A stretch of 64,000 bases of DNA, taken from positions 63,138 through 127,137 of the forward strand of contig NZ_LMMZ01000023.1 in NCBI RefSeq assembly GCF_001422885.1, read 5' to 3'. Source of the stretch: Methylobacterium sp. Leaf104 (GTDB lineage Bacteria; Pseudomonadota; Alphaproteobacteria; Rhizobiales; Beijerinckiaceae). The notes beneath the pieces were generated by a model. The model did not search any database, was not told the DNA's origin, and saw only the letters and a program-made list of their open reading frames with translations. Position 1 is the first letter of the stretch. Each line of letters starts with the position of its first letter. Of this stretch, positions 18,280 through 27,582 are shown piece after piece. The position numbers and the translations under genes were made by a program.

Positions 18280-19836
18280 CTACCGGAACGCCATCACCAG
18301 CGCACCGATGGCGATGCCCCACAGGGCCACCGTCGACCAGATCGCGCGCTTGCGTTCGGACCGGGCGAAGATGTCGAGGCGGTTGGCCTCGCTGGCCCCC
18401 GTCTCGTCGAGGCGCACCAGGATGCGGCGCAGGCGCTGGGCCAGGTCGGGAAGGTCCGAGACCACGTCGGTGATGGTGAGCGCGGCGCGGCCGAGGCTCT
18501 CGACGCGCCCCACGGGACCGAGGTTGCGGGCGATCCAGGAGCGCACCACGGGCTCGGCCCCGGTCCACATGTCGAGTTGCGGATCGAGGGAGCGGGCGAC
18601 GCCCTCGACCACCACCATGGTCTTCTGCAGCATCACCAGTTCGGTGCGGGTGCTCATGTCGAACAGAGCGGTGATGTCGAACAGCAGGGTGAGCACCTTG
18701 GCCATCGAGATCTCGTCGGCCTTGCGCTGGTGGATCGGCTCGCCGATCGCCCGGATCGCCTGGGCGAAATCCTCGACCGAGTGGTGGGCCGGGACGTAGC
18801 CCGCCTCGAAATGCACCTGGGCCACCCGCTTGTAGTCGCGCAGGATGAAGCCGAGCAGGATCTCGGCGAGGAAGCGCCGCTCCATCTGGCCGAGCCGGCC
18901 CATGATGCCGAAATCGACCGCCACCAGGGTGCCGGTCGGATCGACGAACAGGTTTCCGGGATGCATGTCGGCGTGGAAGAAGCCGTCCCGGATCGCGTGG
19001 CGCAGGAAGGACTGGATCACCGCCCGGCCGAGGGCCCTGGGGTCGTGCCCGGCCGCCACGATGGCGGCGCGGTCGTTCAGGCGGATGCCCTCGATCCACT
19101 CGCTGGCGAGCACGTCGCGGGCGGTCAGCTCCCAGTCCGGCTTGGGGACGCGGAAATCGGCATCGTCCTTCGTGTTCTGGGCCAGTTCGGACATCGCGGC
19201 CGCCTCGAGCCGGAAGTCCATCTCCATCATCACGGAGCGGGCGAGGATCTCCACCACCTCGCGGGGGCGCAGGCGCTCGGCTTGGGGCGACAGCGCGTGC
19301 ACCACGCCGGCCATGAAGCGCATGACCTGAAGGTCGCGCTGGAAGCGCTCGCGCACGCCCGGGCGCATGATCTTGATCGCCAGAACCCGCTCGGCGCCGT
19401 CGGCGTCGAGGACATGGGCCTTGTGGACCTGCGCGATCGAGGCCGCCGCGATGGGCGGGCTGAACGAGACGAAGAGATGCGCCACGGGCTTGCCCAGGGC
19501 CGCCTCGACGAGGCGGATCGCGGTCTCCTGCGGGAAGGGCGGGACGCGGTCCTGCAGGGTCTCGAGGTCGCGGGCCGCCGCCATGCCGACGATATCGGGG
19601 CGGGTCGCCAGGAACTGCCCGAACTTGACGTAGCTCGGCCCGAGGCGCGTGAGCGCGCGCTGGAGGGGACCGGCGCCGGCACCGAGGCCGGGACGCTCCA
19701 GCATCCGCCCGATGCGCAGCACGAAGCGCAGGTGCGGCGGCAGGTCGGCGGAATCCACCAGCGCGAGCGCGCCCTCGCGGGCGAGCACGAAGCCGACATG
19801 CGCGCCCCGGACCAGGTGAACGACGGCACCGAGCAT
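18280..19836 (-). CDS. ubiB: Ubiquinone biosynthesis protein UbiB
   Basis: A 518-residue atypical kinase-like ATPase of the ABC1/ADCK family needed for coenzyme Q production. Family marks are KFGQFLATRPDIVG (KxGQ motif) near residue 72, the nucleotide-site Lys in AIKIMRPGV, and the metal-binding DFGIMG. One or two membrane helices lie at the C-terminus (WSTVALWGIAIGALVMAF). It follows ubiE by 31 bp and precedes coaBC, a gene order common in Hyphomicrobiales. Confidence 0.96.
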   Translation of the reverse strand: MLGAVVHLVRGAHVGFVLAREGALALVDSADLPPHLRFVLRIGRMLERPGLGAGAGPLQRALTRLGPSYVKFGQFLATRPDIVGMAAARDLETLQDRVPPFPQETAIRLVEAALGKPVAHLFVSFSPPIAAASIAQVHKAHVLDADGAERVLAIKIMRPGVRERFQRDLQVMRFMAGVVHALSPQAERLRPREVVEILARSVMMEMDFRLEAAAMSELAQNTKDDADFRVPKPDWELTARDVLASEWIEGIRLNDRAAIVAAGHDPRALGRAVIQSFLRHAIRDGFFHADMHPGNLFVDPTGTLVAVDFGIMGRLGQMERRFLAEILLGFILRDYKRVAQVHFEAGYVPAHHSVEDFAQAIRAIGEPIHQRKADEISMAKVLTLLFDITALFDMSTRTELVMLQKTMVVVEGVARSLDPQLDMWTGAEPVVRSWIARNLGPVGRVESLGRAALTITDVVSDLPDLAQRLRRILVRLDETGASEANRLDIFARSERKRAIWSTVALWGIAIGALVMAFR

Positions 19837-19867
19837 CAGGCGACCGAGTCCGTCACGCGACCCGCCG

Positions 19868-20653
19868 TCACGAGACCTTCCAGCCCGAATGGATCGCCAC
19901 GATGCCGCCCGTGAGGGCCCGGTGGCTCACGTGCCGGAACCCGGCCGCCTCGATCATTCCGGCGAAGCGCCCGGGGGAGGGGAACTTGCGGATCGATTCC
20001 ACGAGGTAGCGGTAGGAATCCGCATCGCCCGCCACCTGCGCGCCGAGGCGCGGGATCACGTGGAACGAGTAGGCGTCGTAGATCCGGTCGAGCACCGGCA
20101 GGTCGACCTTCGAGAATTCGAGGCAGAGGAAGCGGCCGCCGGGCTTCAGCACCCGGTGCGCCTCGGCGAGGGCCTTGTCGATCCGCGGCACGTTCCGGAT
20201 GCCGAAGGCGATCGTGTAGGCGTCGAAGCGCTCCGCGGGCAGCGGCAGCGCCTCGGCATTGGCCGTGACGAAGTCGATGCGCCCGGTGAAGCGGTCGGCC
20301 GCCCGCTCGGCGCCCACGCGCAGCATGGCCTCGTTGATGTCGAGGACGGTGGTGTGCGTCCCGGGGCCGCCGGCCTCCAGGGCGCGAAAGGCGATGTCCG
20401 CGGTGCCGCCGGCCACGTCGAGGTGGCGGAAGGGCCGGTTGCGCGGCGGCCGCAGCATCGAGATGAGGTGCGACTTCCAGGCGCGGTGGAGCCCGCCCGA
20501 CATCAGGTCGTTCATGAGGTCGTAGCGCTTGGCGACCGAACGGAACACGTCGTCGACGCGTCCCTGCTTCTCGTCGAGGGCCACGCTTTCGAAGCCGAAA
20601 TGCGTGCTCGCCTCGTCCGCGGATTGATCGACCGACCGTTTCACCGAACTCAT
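19868..20653 (-). CDS. ubiE: Demethylmenaquinone/2-methoxy-6-polyprenyl-1,4-benzoquinol methyltransferase
   Basis: A 261-residue SAM-dependent C-methyltransferase of ubiquinone synthesis. It has the UbiE pattern [20 protein letters not shown], the SAM-binding [16 protein letters not shown] and [20 protein letters not shown], and the typical ending [11 protein letters not shown]. It is the first gene of ubiE-ubiB-coaBC and is divergent from mutM. The promoter must lie in the 131-bp gap, which also contains a direct repeat. Confidence 0.97.
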   Translation of the reverse strand: MSSVKRSVDQSADEASTHFGFESVALDEKQGRVDDVFRSVAKRYDLMNDLMSGGLHRAWKSHLISMLRPPRNRPFRHLDVAGGTADIAFRALEAGGPGTHTTVLDINEAMLRVGAERAADRFTGRIDFVTANAEALPLPAERFDAYTIAFGIRNVPRIDKALAEAHRVLKPGGRFLCLEFSKVDLPVLDRIYDAYSFHVIPRLGAQVAGDADSYRYLVESIRKFPSPGRFAGMIEAAGFRHVSHRALTGGIVAIHSGWKVS

Positions 20654-20721
20654 GGACCACCCTCTCGCGGACGCTCATAGCGAAACGTGGCCGAAATCGC
20701 CATGTGCCATCCAAGCCCATT

Positions 20722-20764
20722 CCCCATCGGCGACGCCGCACGTGCCCCATCGGCGACGCCACAC
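20722..20764. repeat. Two-copy 23-bp direct repeat upstream of mutM
   Basis: CCCCATCGGCGACGCC followed by GCAC (20722-20741) recurs as the same 16-mer followed by ACAC (20745-20764), offset by 23 bp. It lies in the ubiE-mutM divergent gap, 20 bp before the mutM start. It may be a duplicated regulator site or a simple slippage duplication. Confidence 0.7.
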
Positions 20765-20784
20765 CGAAGATCCCGATCGAACGC

Positions 20785-21684
20785 ATGCCCGAACTTCCGG
20801 AAGTCGAAACCGTACGGCTCGGCCTCGCTCCCGCCCTGGTGGGTGCCCGCTTCAGCCGGGTGATCCTGCGACGCCCGAACCTGCGCTTCCCGTTCCCCGA
20901 CCGGTTCGCCGAGCGCCTGGAGGGCCGCACGGTGACGGACCTCGCCCGCCGGGCGAAGTACCTCGTGGCCGGCCTCGATTCCGGCGAGTCGCTGATCCTG
21001 CACCTGGGCATGAGCGGCCGCTTCGACGTGGCCCTGCCGGACGGACGCAACCTCTCGCCCGGCGACTTCTACCTCGAGGGCGCGCAGGGCAACGCCAAGC
21101 ACGACCACGTCGTCCTGGCGATGTCGAACGGCTGCACCGTGACCTACAACGACGTCCGGCGCTTCGGCTTCATGGACCTCGTTCCGACCGCCGCCCTGGC
21201 CGAGAGCCGGCACTTCGCCGGCATGGGCATCGAGCCCCTGAGCGAGGCCCTGACGCCGGACGCCGTCGCCCGCCTGTTCCGCAACAGGATCACGCCGCTG
21301 AAGGCCGCGCTCCTCGACCAGCGCCTGATCGCCGGCCTCGGCAACATCTACGTCTGCGAGGCCCTGCACCGGGCGGGCCTGCATCCCGAGATGCGGGCCG
21401 GGCTCCTCGCCAGGCCCGACGGGACGCCGACCCCGAAGGCGCGGCGCCTCGCCAGGGTCATCGGCGAGGTGCTGACGGAGGCGGTGGCGGCCGGCGGCTC
21501 GACCCTGCGCGACTATGCCCAGCCCGACGGCGCCAGCGGCGCCTTCCAGCACGCCTTTCGGGTCTATGACCGGGTCGGCCATGCTTGCGGGGCCAGGGGA
21601 TGTACTGGTGTGATCGAACGGATCGTCCAGTCCGGCCGGTCGACGTTCTTCTGCGCGACCTGCCAGACGCAGCCCGCGAAATAA
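20785..21684 (+). CDS. mutM: Formamidopyrimidine-DNA glycosylase (Fpg)
   Basis: A 299-residue bifunctional glycosylase/AP lyase that removes 8-oxoguanine. The mature N-terminus [10 protein letters not shown] supplies the catalytic Pro and Glu. The helix-two-turn-helix contains [10 protein letters not shown], and a C-terminal zinc finger has four Cys (CGARGC and CATC). The start at 20785 is fixed by the obligatory MPELPE; an upstream in-frame extension through the direct repeat is rejected. Confidence 0.98.
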   Translation: MPELPEVETVRLGLAPALVGARFSRVILRRPNLRFPFPDRFAERLEGRTVTDLARRAKYLVAGLDSGESLILHLGMSGRFDVALPDGRNLSPGDFYLEGAQGNAKHDHVVLAMSNGCTVTYNDVRRFGFMDLVPTAALAESRHFAGMGIEPLSEALTPDAVARLFRNRITPLKAALLDQRLIAGLGNIYVCEALHRAGLHPEMRAGLLARPDGTPTPKARRLARVIGEVLTEAVAAGGSTLRDYAQPDGASGAFQHAFRVYDRVGHACGARGCTGVIERIVQSGRSTFFCATCQTQPAK

Positions 21685-21926
21685 CCGAGTCCGAAGACGG
21701 CCGGTCGTTTCGTTCGAGAAATCGTCGGGACCGGTCCGTTAAAGCTGATTTGATGATTTGGTGCGAGGGTCAGGTCCGAAGAACGGCGACCCGGTTCTTC
21801 GGGAGACCTATCCTTCAACCACACGACGAGAGCTTTCGGCCCGAGACAATCAGGCCGGTTCCGGCCCACGGGAGGCGCCGGGTCGGCTCGGTCGGGTGCG
21901 CCGGTCCGCTGGAATCCTGGGCACGC

Positions 21927-23330
21927 ATGTACCCCAAAGCGAGCAACGAAGCCGATCGCCTCCGGGCCTTGCAGGAGCTCGATCTCCTGGAGGCCGAACC
22001 GGAGCCGCATTTCGACGCCCTCTGCCGGACGGCGGCGGCCCTGTTCGACATGCCGATCTCCTACGTCTCACTGGTGGCGCAGGACCATCAGCGCTTCGTC
22101 GCCAAGTGCGGCTTCGACCTCGACGGAACGGCGCGCGAGGGCGCCTTCTGCAACTACGCCATCCTGTCGGACGCGGTATTCGTCGTGGAAGACGCGCGGA
22201 CGGATCCGCGCTTTCGGGACAGTCCGCTGGTCGTCGGACCGCCGCACGTGCGCTTCTACGCCGGCGCGCCGCTCGTCACGCAGGTCGGCCTGCGGGTCGG
22301 CATCCTCTGCGTCCTCGACCGCGTGCCGCGCCGGTTCACGCCGGAGGATTGCGCCCGGCTGCAAGATCTCGCCTCCGTCGTCTGCGCCCAGCTGAGCCTC
22401 CACCGGGCCAAGGCGGAACTCCGGGAGCGGGAGGCCCATTACCGGCTGCTCGCCGAGAACAGCTCCGACATGGTGATCTGGGCGACTCTCGACACCGTGC
22501 GCCGCTACGTCTCGCCCGCCTCCCGGAGCCTCCTCGGCTACGAGGCGGAGGAGCTGATCGGCACGAAGCCCCTGGACCAGGTCCATCCGGCCGATGCCGA
22601 GGCCTATGGCCGGCTGCTCGACGACCTCTGCCACGGGCGCGTGACGCGTGCGGTGGCGACCCAGCGCTATCGACGCAAGGACGGCAGCTGGATCTGGGTC
22701 GAGGTCAATTTCAACCTGACCTACGAGGCCGAGGGCGGGCGCGCGACGGGCTACGTCGCTGCGGCGCGCGACATCAGCGCCCGCAAGGAGGCCGAGTTCC
22801 AGATCGCCCACATGGCCCGCCACGACGCGCTCACCGACCTGGCGAACCGGACGCTGTTCCACGAGCGTCTGGTCCAGGAGCTCGCCGTGAGCCAGCGCCG
22901 GGGCGCCAGCTTCGCCGTGCTGTGCCTCGACCTGGACCGGTTCAAGGTCGTCAACGACACCCTCGGCCACCAGGCCGGTGACGCCCTGCTGCGCAAGGTG
23001 GCGGATCGTCTGCGCACCCTGGTCCGCGCCGAGGACACCGTGGCCCGGATCGGCGGCGACGAGTTCGTGATCATCCAGACCGGCCCGGTGGTGGGAAGCA
23101 GCATCCGCACCCTCGCCCAGCGGCTGATCGAGGTGGTGTCCCAGCCGATCGACCTCGACGGCACCAGCGTGACGGTGGGCGTCAGCGTCGGCGTCGCCGT
23201 GGCGCCGCAGGACGGGACGGATCCCGACCTCCTGTGCCGGCATGCCGACCTCGCCCTGTTCCGGGCCAAGGATGCCGGCCGCAACACCTTCCGGCTCTAC
23301 GAGGCCGGCATGCGCTTCGGCCCGGCCTGA
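21927..23330 (+). CDS. GAF-PAS-GGDEF diguanylate cyclase
   Basis: A 467-residue cytoplasmic signalling protein. It has a GAF domain (about residues 10-160, starting ADRLRALQELDLLEAEPEP), a PAS/PAC domain (about 170-295), and a GGDEF domain (about 300-460) with an intact active site IGGDEFV near residue 376. An inhibitory site RxxD (RAED) lies exactly five residues before GGDEF, so product feedback is likely. No EAL or HD-GYP domain is present, so it should make, not degrade, cyclic di-GMP. The start at 21927 matches the usual GAF N-terminus. The 242 bp before it show no gene. Confidence 0.93.
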   Translation: MYPKASNEADRLRALQELDLLEAEPEPHFDALCRTAAALFDMPISYVSLVAQDHQRFVAKCGFDLDGTAREGAFCNYAILSDAVFVVEDARTDPRFRDSPLVVGPPHVRFYAGAPLVTQVGLRVGILCVLDRVPRRFTPEDCARLQDLASVVCAQLSLHRAKAELREREAHYRLLAENSSDMVIWATLDTVRRYVSPASRSLLGYEAEELIGTKPLDQVHPADAEAYGRLLDDLCHGRVTRAVATQRYRRKDGSWIWVEVNFNLTYEAEGGRATGYVAAARDISARKEAEFQIAHMARHDALTDLANRTLFHERLVQELAVSQRRGASFAVLCLDLDRFKVVNDTLGHQAGDALLRKVADRLRTLVRAEDTVARIGGDEFVIIQTGPVVGSSIRTLAQRLIEVVSQPIDLDGTSVTVGVSVGVAVAPQDGTDPDLLCRHADLALFRAKDAGRNTFRLYEAGMRFGPA

Positions 23331-23337
23331 CGGCCGG

Positions 23338-24069
23338 TCACCAGCCGCGGATGTCCTCGCCCGTGGGCCGGCGGCCCTGCGGCGTCAGCCCGTTGATCAC
23401 CTGGGGCAGCGCCTGGGCCAGTTGCGCGAGCAGGTCGTCGCGGTTCAGGCCGGTGCGCTGCTGCAGGGCGTTCACCGTGTCCGATCCGAGGGCGTCGGCG
23501 AGGCGGTTGGGGGCCACCGGGCGGTTCTCGCCGTGCCCGATCCAGGATTCCATGACGTCGCCGAGGCCGCCCCGCTGGAAGCGGTCGATCAGCCCGTCGA
23601 GGCCGCTGCGGCCATCTTGCGCCTCGTCGTCGAAATGCGCGTAGGGGCCGGCGCCGGCGCTGCGATCCTCCGGAGCCGAACCACGGTCGCCCGGGCCGTC
23701 AAGCATGCCGGAGAGGTCGCTGAAGTCGCCCTCCCGGCCGGACGGGGGCGGATTCTCGCGGTTCTCGTCCCGCTCGTAACCGCCCTGGCCACGGTCCTGA
23801 CCGCGGTCCTGGCCGAAGCCCCCGAGATCGCCGCCATCGTCACCGCGCGGGGCGCGCGCCTCGCCGCGATGGCCGCCGCCGAGGAGATCGCCGAGGCCGC
23901 CGGCGCCCTTCGACATGAGCAGCATGAGGAGCGCCTGGACGATCGGCGACATCGCGCCGCCGAGCATGCCGCCGCCCTGAGCACCGCCCTGGCCGCCCCG
24001 TTCGGGCTCGCGCCCACCGCCGAGCACCTGCCCGAGCACACCGCCGATGACCTGATCGAGCAGACCCAT
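23338..24069 (-). CDS. YidB family protein (DUF937)
   Basis: A 243-residue protein starting MGLLDQVIGGVLGQVLGG, the YidB/DUF937 N-terminal signature. A long Gly/Asp/Arg-rich low-complexity middle (about residues 65-160) follows. A conserved C-terminal helical part has LADALGSDTVNALQQRTGL and LAQALPQVINGLTPQGR. Function of the family is unknown. The start at 24069 is chosen over an upstream in-frame GTG/ATG because it matches the family. It converges on the diguanylate cyclase, 7 bp away. Confidence 0.9.
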   Translation of the reverse strand: MGLLDQVIGGVLGQVLGGGREPERGGQGGAQGGGMLGGAMSPIVQALLMLLMSKGAGGLGDLLGGGHRGEARAPRGDDGGDLGGFGQDRGQDRGQGGYERDENRENPPPSGREGDFSDLSGMLDGPGDRGSAPEDRSAGAGPYAHFDDEAQDGRSGLDGLIDRFQRGGLGDVMESWIGHGENRPVAPNRLADALGSDTVNALQQRTGLNRDDLLAQLAQALPQVINGLTPQGRRPTGEDIRGW

Positions 24070-24207
24070 TGCGTTTCTCCCCCTGTATCGCCTGACGGCG
24101 GTGATGCGAGAGACGTGGCCGACCGCGTCGGGTCGGGTCACGTCCCGAGACCTTCGATTGGACGCGCTCTCCTTCGACGAACCGGCGACCGTTCGTCGGA
24201 CAGCGCC

Positions 24208-24591
24208 CTAGTCGCGGCGGGTTCCGCCGGTGGCCGCGCGATCCTTCGCCGGAAGGTGGTCGAGCGGATTGGTGCGTGCGCCCGACTTGGCGCCCGAAGC
24301 GGTGACGGCGGTCGTGGCCGAGATCGCCTTCGGCGGCGCGACCTGACCGGTGGGCCGCTCGGCCGCGCCGGCGGCGTCGTCGCGGCCCGGCAGGGTGCCG
24401 GGGGTCGGCTGATCGTTCGGGTTGGCCACCGTCTGCGCGGCGGCCGGGCGCAGGCTCGCGGGGCCGACGAGCAGGCCGACGGCGCCCGAGAGGGCGAGGC
24501 CGGACAGGAACAGCGCGGTGACCGCGCCGCCGGCGCGCGGCCGGAAGACCGGACGGGACGATCGGGATTTGGGAGACGGAATGCGAGTCAC
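24208..24591 (-). CDS. Hypothetical exported or membrane-anchored protein
   Basis: A 127-residue protein starting at a GTG (24589-24591) with a GGAGA ribosome site 7 nt upstream. It has a basic N-terminus rich in Ser/Arg and a hydrophobic segment (AVTALFLSGLALSGAVGLLV, about residues 24-43) ending in AAAQ. The remainder is a disordered Pro/Ala/Thr/Gly tail. It could be secreted with signal cleavage near AAAQ, or anchored. No family is recognised. It lies about 100 bp downstream of uvrB on the same strand. Confidence 0.55.
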   Translation of the reverse strand: MTRIPSPKSRSSRPVFRPRAGGAVTALFLSGLALSGAVGLLVGPASLRPAAAQTVANPNDQPTPGTLPGRDDAAGAAERPTGQVAPPKAISATTAVTASGAKSGARTNPLDHLPAKDRAATGGTRRD

Positions 24592-24695
24592 GGGACGGTC
24601 TCCGGGCGCGGGGGGACGTCTGATCCCGAACCAAGCCTTGCCGCCGCCGATGGGTTCCGGCCCGCTCGCGGGCAAAGAGCCGGCGGGCCCGGCGC

Positions 24696-27530
24696 TCAGC
24701 CGCGCTTTCGGCCGCCGCCGCCCTTGTATTTCGGCTTCTGGCCGCCGAGCCCCTGCGTCGAGCGGGCCTTCGGGCGCTCCTGCCAGACCGGCGCGCCGAC
24801 GGGCACCTCGCGGTCGGTGCCCGGCCCCATATTGTCGAGGGTCGGCTTGGAGATGCGGCTCTGCTTGGCGCCGAAGCGCCCGGCCTCGCGCTCGACGTCG
24901 CCCTGGCGGGCCATGGGATCGTCCGAGACCAGCAGCTCGGTCGCCTGCAGGCGCTTGAGCTCGTCGCGCAGCCGGGCCGCTTCCTCGAAGTCGAGGTCGG
25001 CGGCGGCTTTGCGCATCCGCTTCTCCAGGTCGGCCATGACTGCCTTGAGGTTGTGGCCGATGGTGACGGCGTTCTTGGCGAGCCCGGTATCGACCTGGAC
25101 GTGGTCGCGCTCGTAGACGCTGTCGAGGATGTCGGCGATGCCGCGCTTCACGCTCTGCGGGGTGATGCCGTGCTCCGCGTTGTAGGCGAGCTGCTTCTGG
25201 CGCCGGCGCTCGGTCTCCGCCATCGCCCGCTCCATCGAGCCGGTGATCTGGTCGGCGTAGAGGATGCAGCGGGCATCCGCGTTGCGGGCCGCGCGGCCGA
25301 TGGTCTGCACCAGCGAGGTCTCGGAGCGCAGGAATCCTTCCTTGTCGGCGTCGAGGATGGCCACCAGGGCGCATTCCGGGATGTCGAGGCCCTCGCGCAG
25401 CAGGTTGATGCCGATCAGCACGTCGAAGGCGCCGAGCCGCAGGTCGCGGATGATCTCGATGCGCTCCAGGGTGTCGATGTCCGAGTGCATGTACCGCACC
25501 CGGACGCTGTTCTCGTGCAGGTACTCGGTCAGGTCCTCGGCCATGCGCTTGGTCAGCGTCGTCACCAGGGTGCGGTAGCCGGCCTGCGCGACCTCGCGCA
25601 CCTCGCCGAGGAGGTCGTCGACCTGGGAGCGTGCCGGGCGCACCTCGATCACCGGGTCGACAAGGCCGGTCGGGCGGATGACCTGCTCGGCGAAGACGCC
25701 GCCGGTCTGCTCCATCTCCCACTTGGCCGGCGTCGCCGAGACGTGGATCGACTGGGGGCGCATCGCGTCCCACTCCTCGAACCGCAGCGGGCGGTTGTCG
25801 AGGCAGGAGGGCAGGCGGAAGCCGTACTCCGCCAGGGTCGCCTTGCGGCGGAAGTCGCCCTTGTACATGCCGCCGATCTGCGGAACCGTGACGTGGCTCT
25901 CGTCGGTGAAGACGAGGGCGTTGTCGGGCAGGTACTCGAACAGGGTCGGCGGCGGCTCGCCGGGCTTTCTCCCGGTCAGGTAGCGCGAATAGTTCTCGAT
26001 GCCGTTGCAGGCGCCGGTGGCCTCGATCATCTCGATGTCGAAGGTGCAGCGCTGCTCGATGCGCTGCGCCTCGATGAGGCGGCCCATCTTCGTCAGCTCG
26101 TCGACGCGCTGCTTGAGCTCGGTCTTGATCCCCTTGACCGCCTGCTGGAGGGTCGGGCGCGGCGTGACGTAGTGCGAGTTGGCGTAGACCTTCACGAACT
26201 TCAGGTCGTTGATCTTCTTGCCCGTGAGCGGATCGAATTCGGTGATCGACTCGATCTCGTCGCCGAACAGCCCGATTCGCCAGCCGCGGTCCTCCAAGTG
26301 GGCGGGCCAGAGCTCGATCACGTCGCCGCGCACCCGGAAGGTGCCGCGGGCGAAGTCCGACTGGATGCGCTTGTACTGGAGCGCCACGAGGTCGGCGATG
26401 AGCTGGCGCTGCTCGATCTTCTCCTCCAGCGACACCGTGAACGACATCGCCGTGTAGGTCTCGACCGAGCCGATGCCGTAGATGCACGAGACCGAGGCGA
26501 CGATGATGACGTCGTCGCGCTCCAGCAGCGCGCGGGTGGCGGCGTGGCGCATCCGGTCGATCTGCTCGTTGATCGAGGATTCCTTCTCGATGAAGGTGTC
26601 CGAACGCGGCACGTAGGCCTCGGGCTGGTAGTAGTCGTAGTACGAGACGAAATATTCCACCGCGTTGTCGGGGAAGAAGCTCTTGAACTCGCCGTAGAGC
26701 TGCGCCGCCAGGGTCTTGTTCGGGGCCAGGATCAGGGCGGGACGCTGCGTCTCGGCGATGATCTTGGCCATGGTGAAGGTCTTGCCGGAGCCGGTGACGC
26801 CGAGAAGCACCTGATCGCGCTCGGCCTTGCGGACGCCGTCCACCAGCTCGGCGATGGCGCGCGGCTGGTCGCCGGCCGGCTCGAACTCGGATTTCAGCGT
26901 GAAGGCGACGCCGCCCTCGGACTTCTTCGGCCGGTCCGGGCGGTGGGGCACCCAGGTCTGGCCGTCCCTGAACAGCGGATTGCCCTCGGTGAGCAGGCGC
27001 GAGAGCGCGTCCACCGTGGCCGAGACGCCGTCCGTGGCCAGCGACGGATCGCCGTCATCCGCCGATCCGGCCGGGTTGAGGCCGGCGGGCATCGGGCCGT
27101 CCTCCGGCGCGCGCAGCCCCAGGGCCTGTGCGAGGCGCGGATCGACGTCGGCCGCCTCGCCATGGGCGAAGGTCGCCTGCGCGGCCTCGCCGAAGCCCAT
27201 CCCGGACGTCTTGTCGGGGGCGGCGGACGTCTTGCCGCGTCCGCGCGCCGGCTTCGGCTGTCCCGGACGCGGTGGAGCGGGCGGCTCGACCGGCGGCAGG
27301 CGATTCCGGTTCAGCGCCGGGCTGAGCAGCGCCGCCAGGTGCTCGTCGAGCGGCTGAAGCTCCGGCTTCGAGGCCTTGGAGTTCGGCGTCCGCGGGCTCG
27401 ACGCCTTCGCGCCACCTCTCGAGCCCGCACTCTTCGATCCCGCACCCTTGGAATTCCCGACGTTCCTGTTCAGAACCTCGGCGTCGGGAGCTGGGTCGGA
27501 TGCGGCGCGTGGCTTCTTCGGAGTCGGCAT
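24696..27530 (-). CDS. uvrB: Excinuclease ABC subunit UvrB
   Basis: A 944-residue nucleotide-excision-repair helicase-like subunit that verifies damage handed over by UvrA and recruits UvrC. The conserved core starts near residue 209 ([20 protein letters not shown]), with Walker [15 protein letters not shown], the beta-hairpin region [12 protein letters not shown], and a C-terminal UVR motif ([17 protein letters not shown]). A Ser/Lys/Pro-rich N-terminal extension of about 208 residues precedes it; most bacterial UvrB are about 670 residues. The extension starts at a clear ATG divergent from the GT61 gene. Confidence 0.97.
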   Translation of the reverse strand: MPTPKKPRAASDPAPDAEVLNRNVGNSKGAGSKSAGSRGGAKASSPRTPNSKASKPELQPLDEHLAALLSPALNRNRLPPVEPPAPPRPGQPKPARGRGKTSAAPDKTSGMGFGEAAQATFAHGEAADVDPRLAQALGLRAPEDGPMPAGLNPAGSADDGDPSLATDGVSATVDALSRLLTEGNPLFRDGQTWVPHRPDRPKKSEGGVAFTLKSEFEPAGDQPRAIAELVDGVRKAERDQVLLGVTGSGKTFTMAKIIAETQRPALILAPNKTLAAQLYGEFKSFFPDNAVEYFVSYYDYYQPEAYVPRSDTFIEKESSINEQIDRMRHAATRALLERDDVIIVASVSCIYGIGSVETYTAMSFTVSLEEKIEQRQLIADLVALQYKRIQSDFARGTFRVRGDVIELWPAHLEDRGWRIGLFGDEIESITEFDPLTGKKINDLKFVKVYANSHYVTPRPTLQQAVKGIKTELKQRVDELTKMGRLIEAQRIEQRCTFDIEMIEATGACNGIENYSRYLTGRKPGEPPPTLFEYLPDNALVFTDESHVTVPQIGGMYKGDFRRKATLAEYGFRLPSCLDNRPLRFEEWDAMRPQSIHVSATPAKWEMEQTGGVFAEQVIRPTGLVDPVIEVRPARSQVDDLLGEVREVAQAGYRTLVTTLTKRMAEDLTEYLHENSVRVRYMHSDIDTLERIEIIRDLRLGAFDVLIGINLLREGLDIPECALVAILDADKEGFLRSETSLVQTIGRAARNADARCILYADQITGSMERAMAETERRRQKQLAYNAEHGITPQSVKRGIADILDSVYERDHVQVDTGLAKNAVTIGHNLKAVMADLEKRMRKAAADLDFEEAARLRDELKRLQATELLVSDDPMARQGDVEREAGRFGAKQSRISKPTLDNMGPGTDREVPVGAPVWQERPKARSTQGLGGQKPKYKGGGGRKRG

Positions 27531-27582
27531 GGTGCAAGTATGGTTTCTGCCGGCCGCTTGGAAAAGGGTGCGATCCGGCCGG

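Noticed and set aside
18233..19099. N-terminal extension of coaBC to 19099
   Set aside because: The extra codons overlap ubiB in another frame and have no CoaC similarity; ATG 18232 matches the family start.
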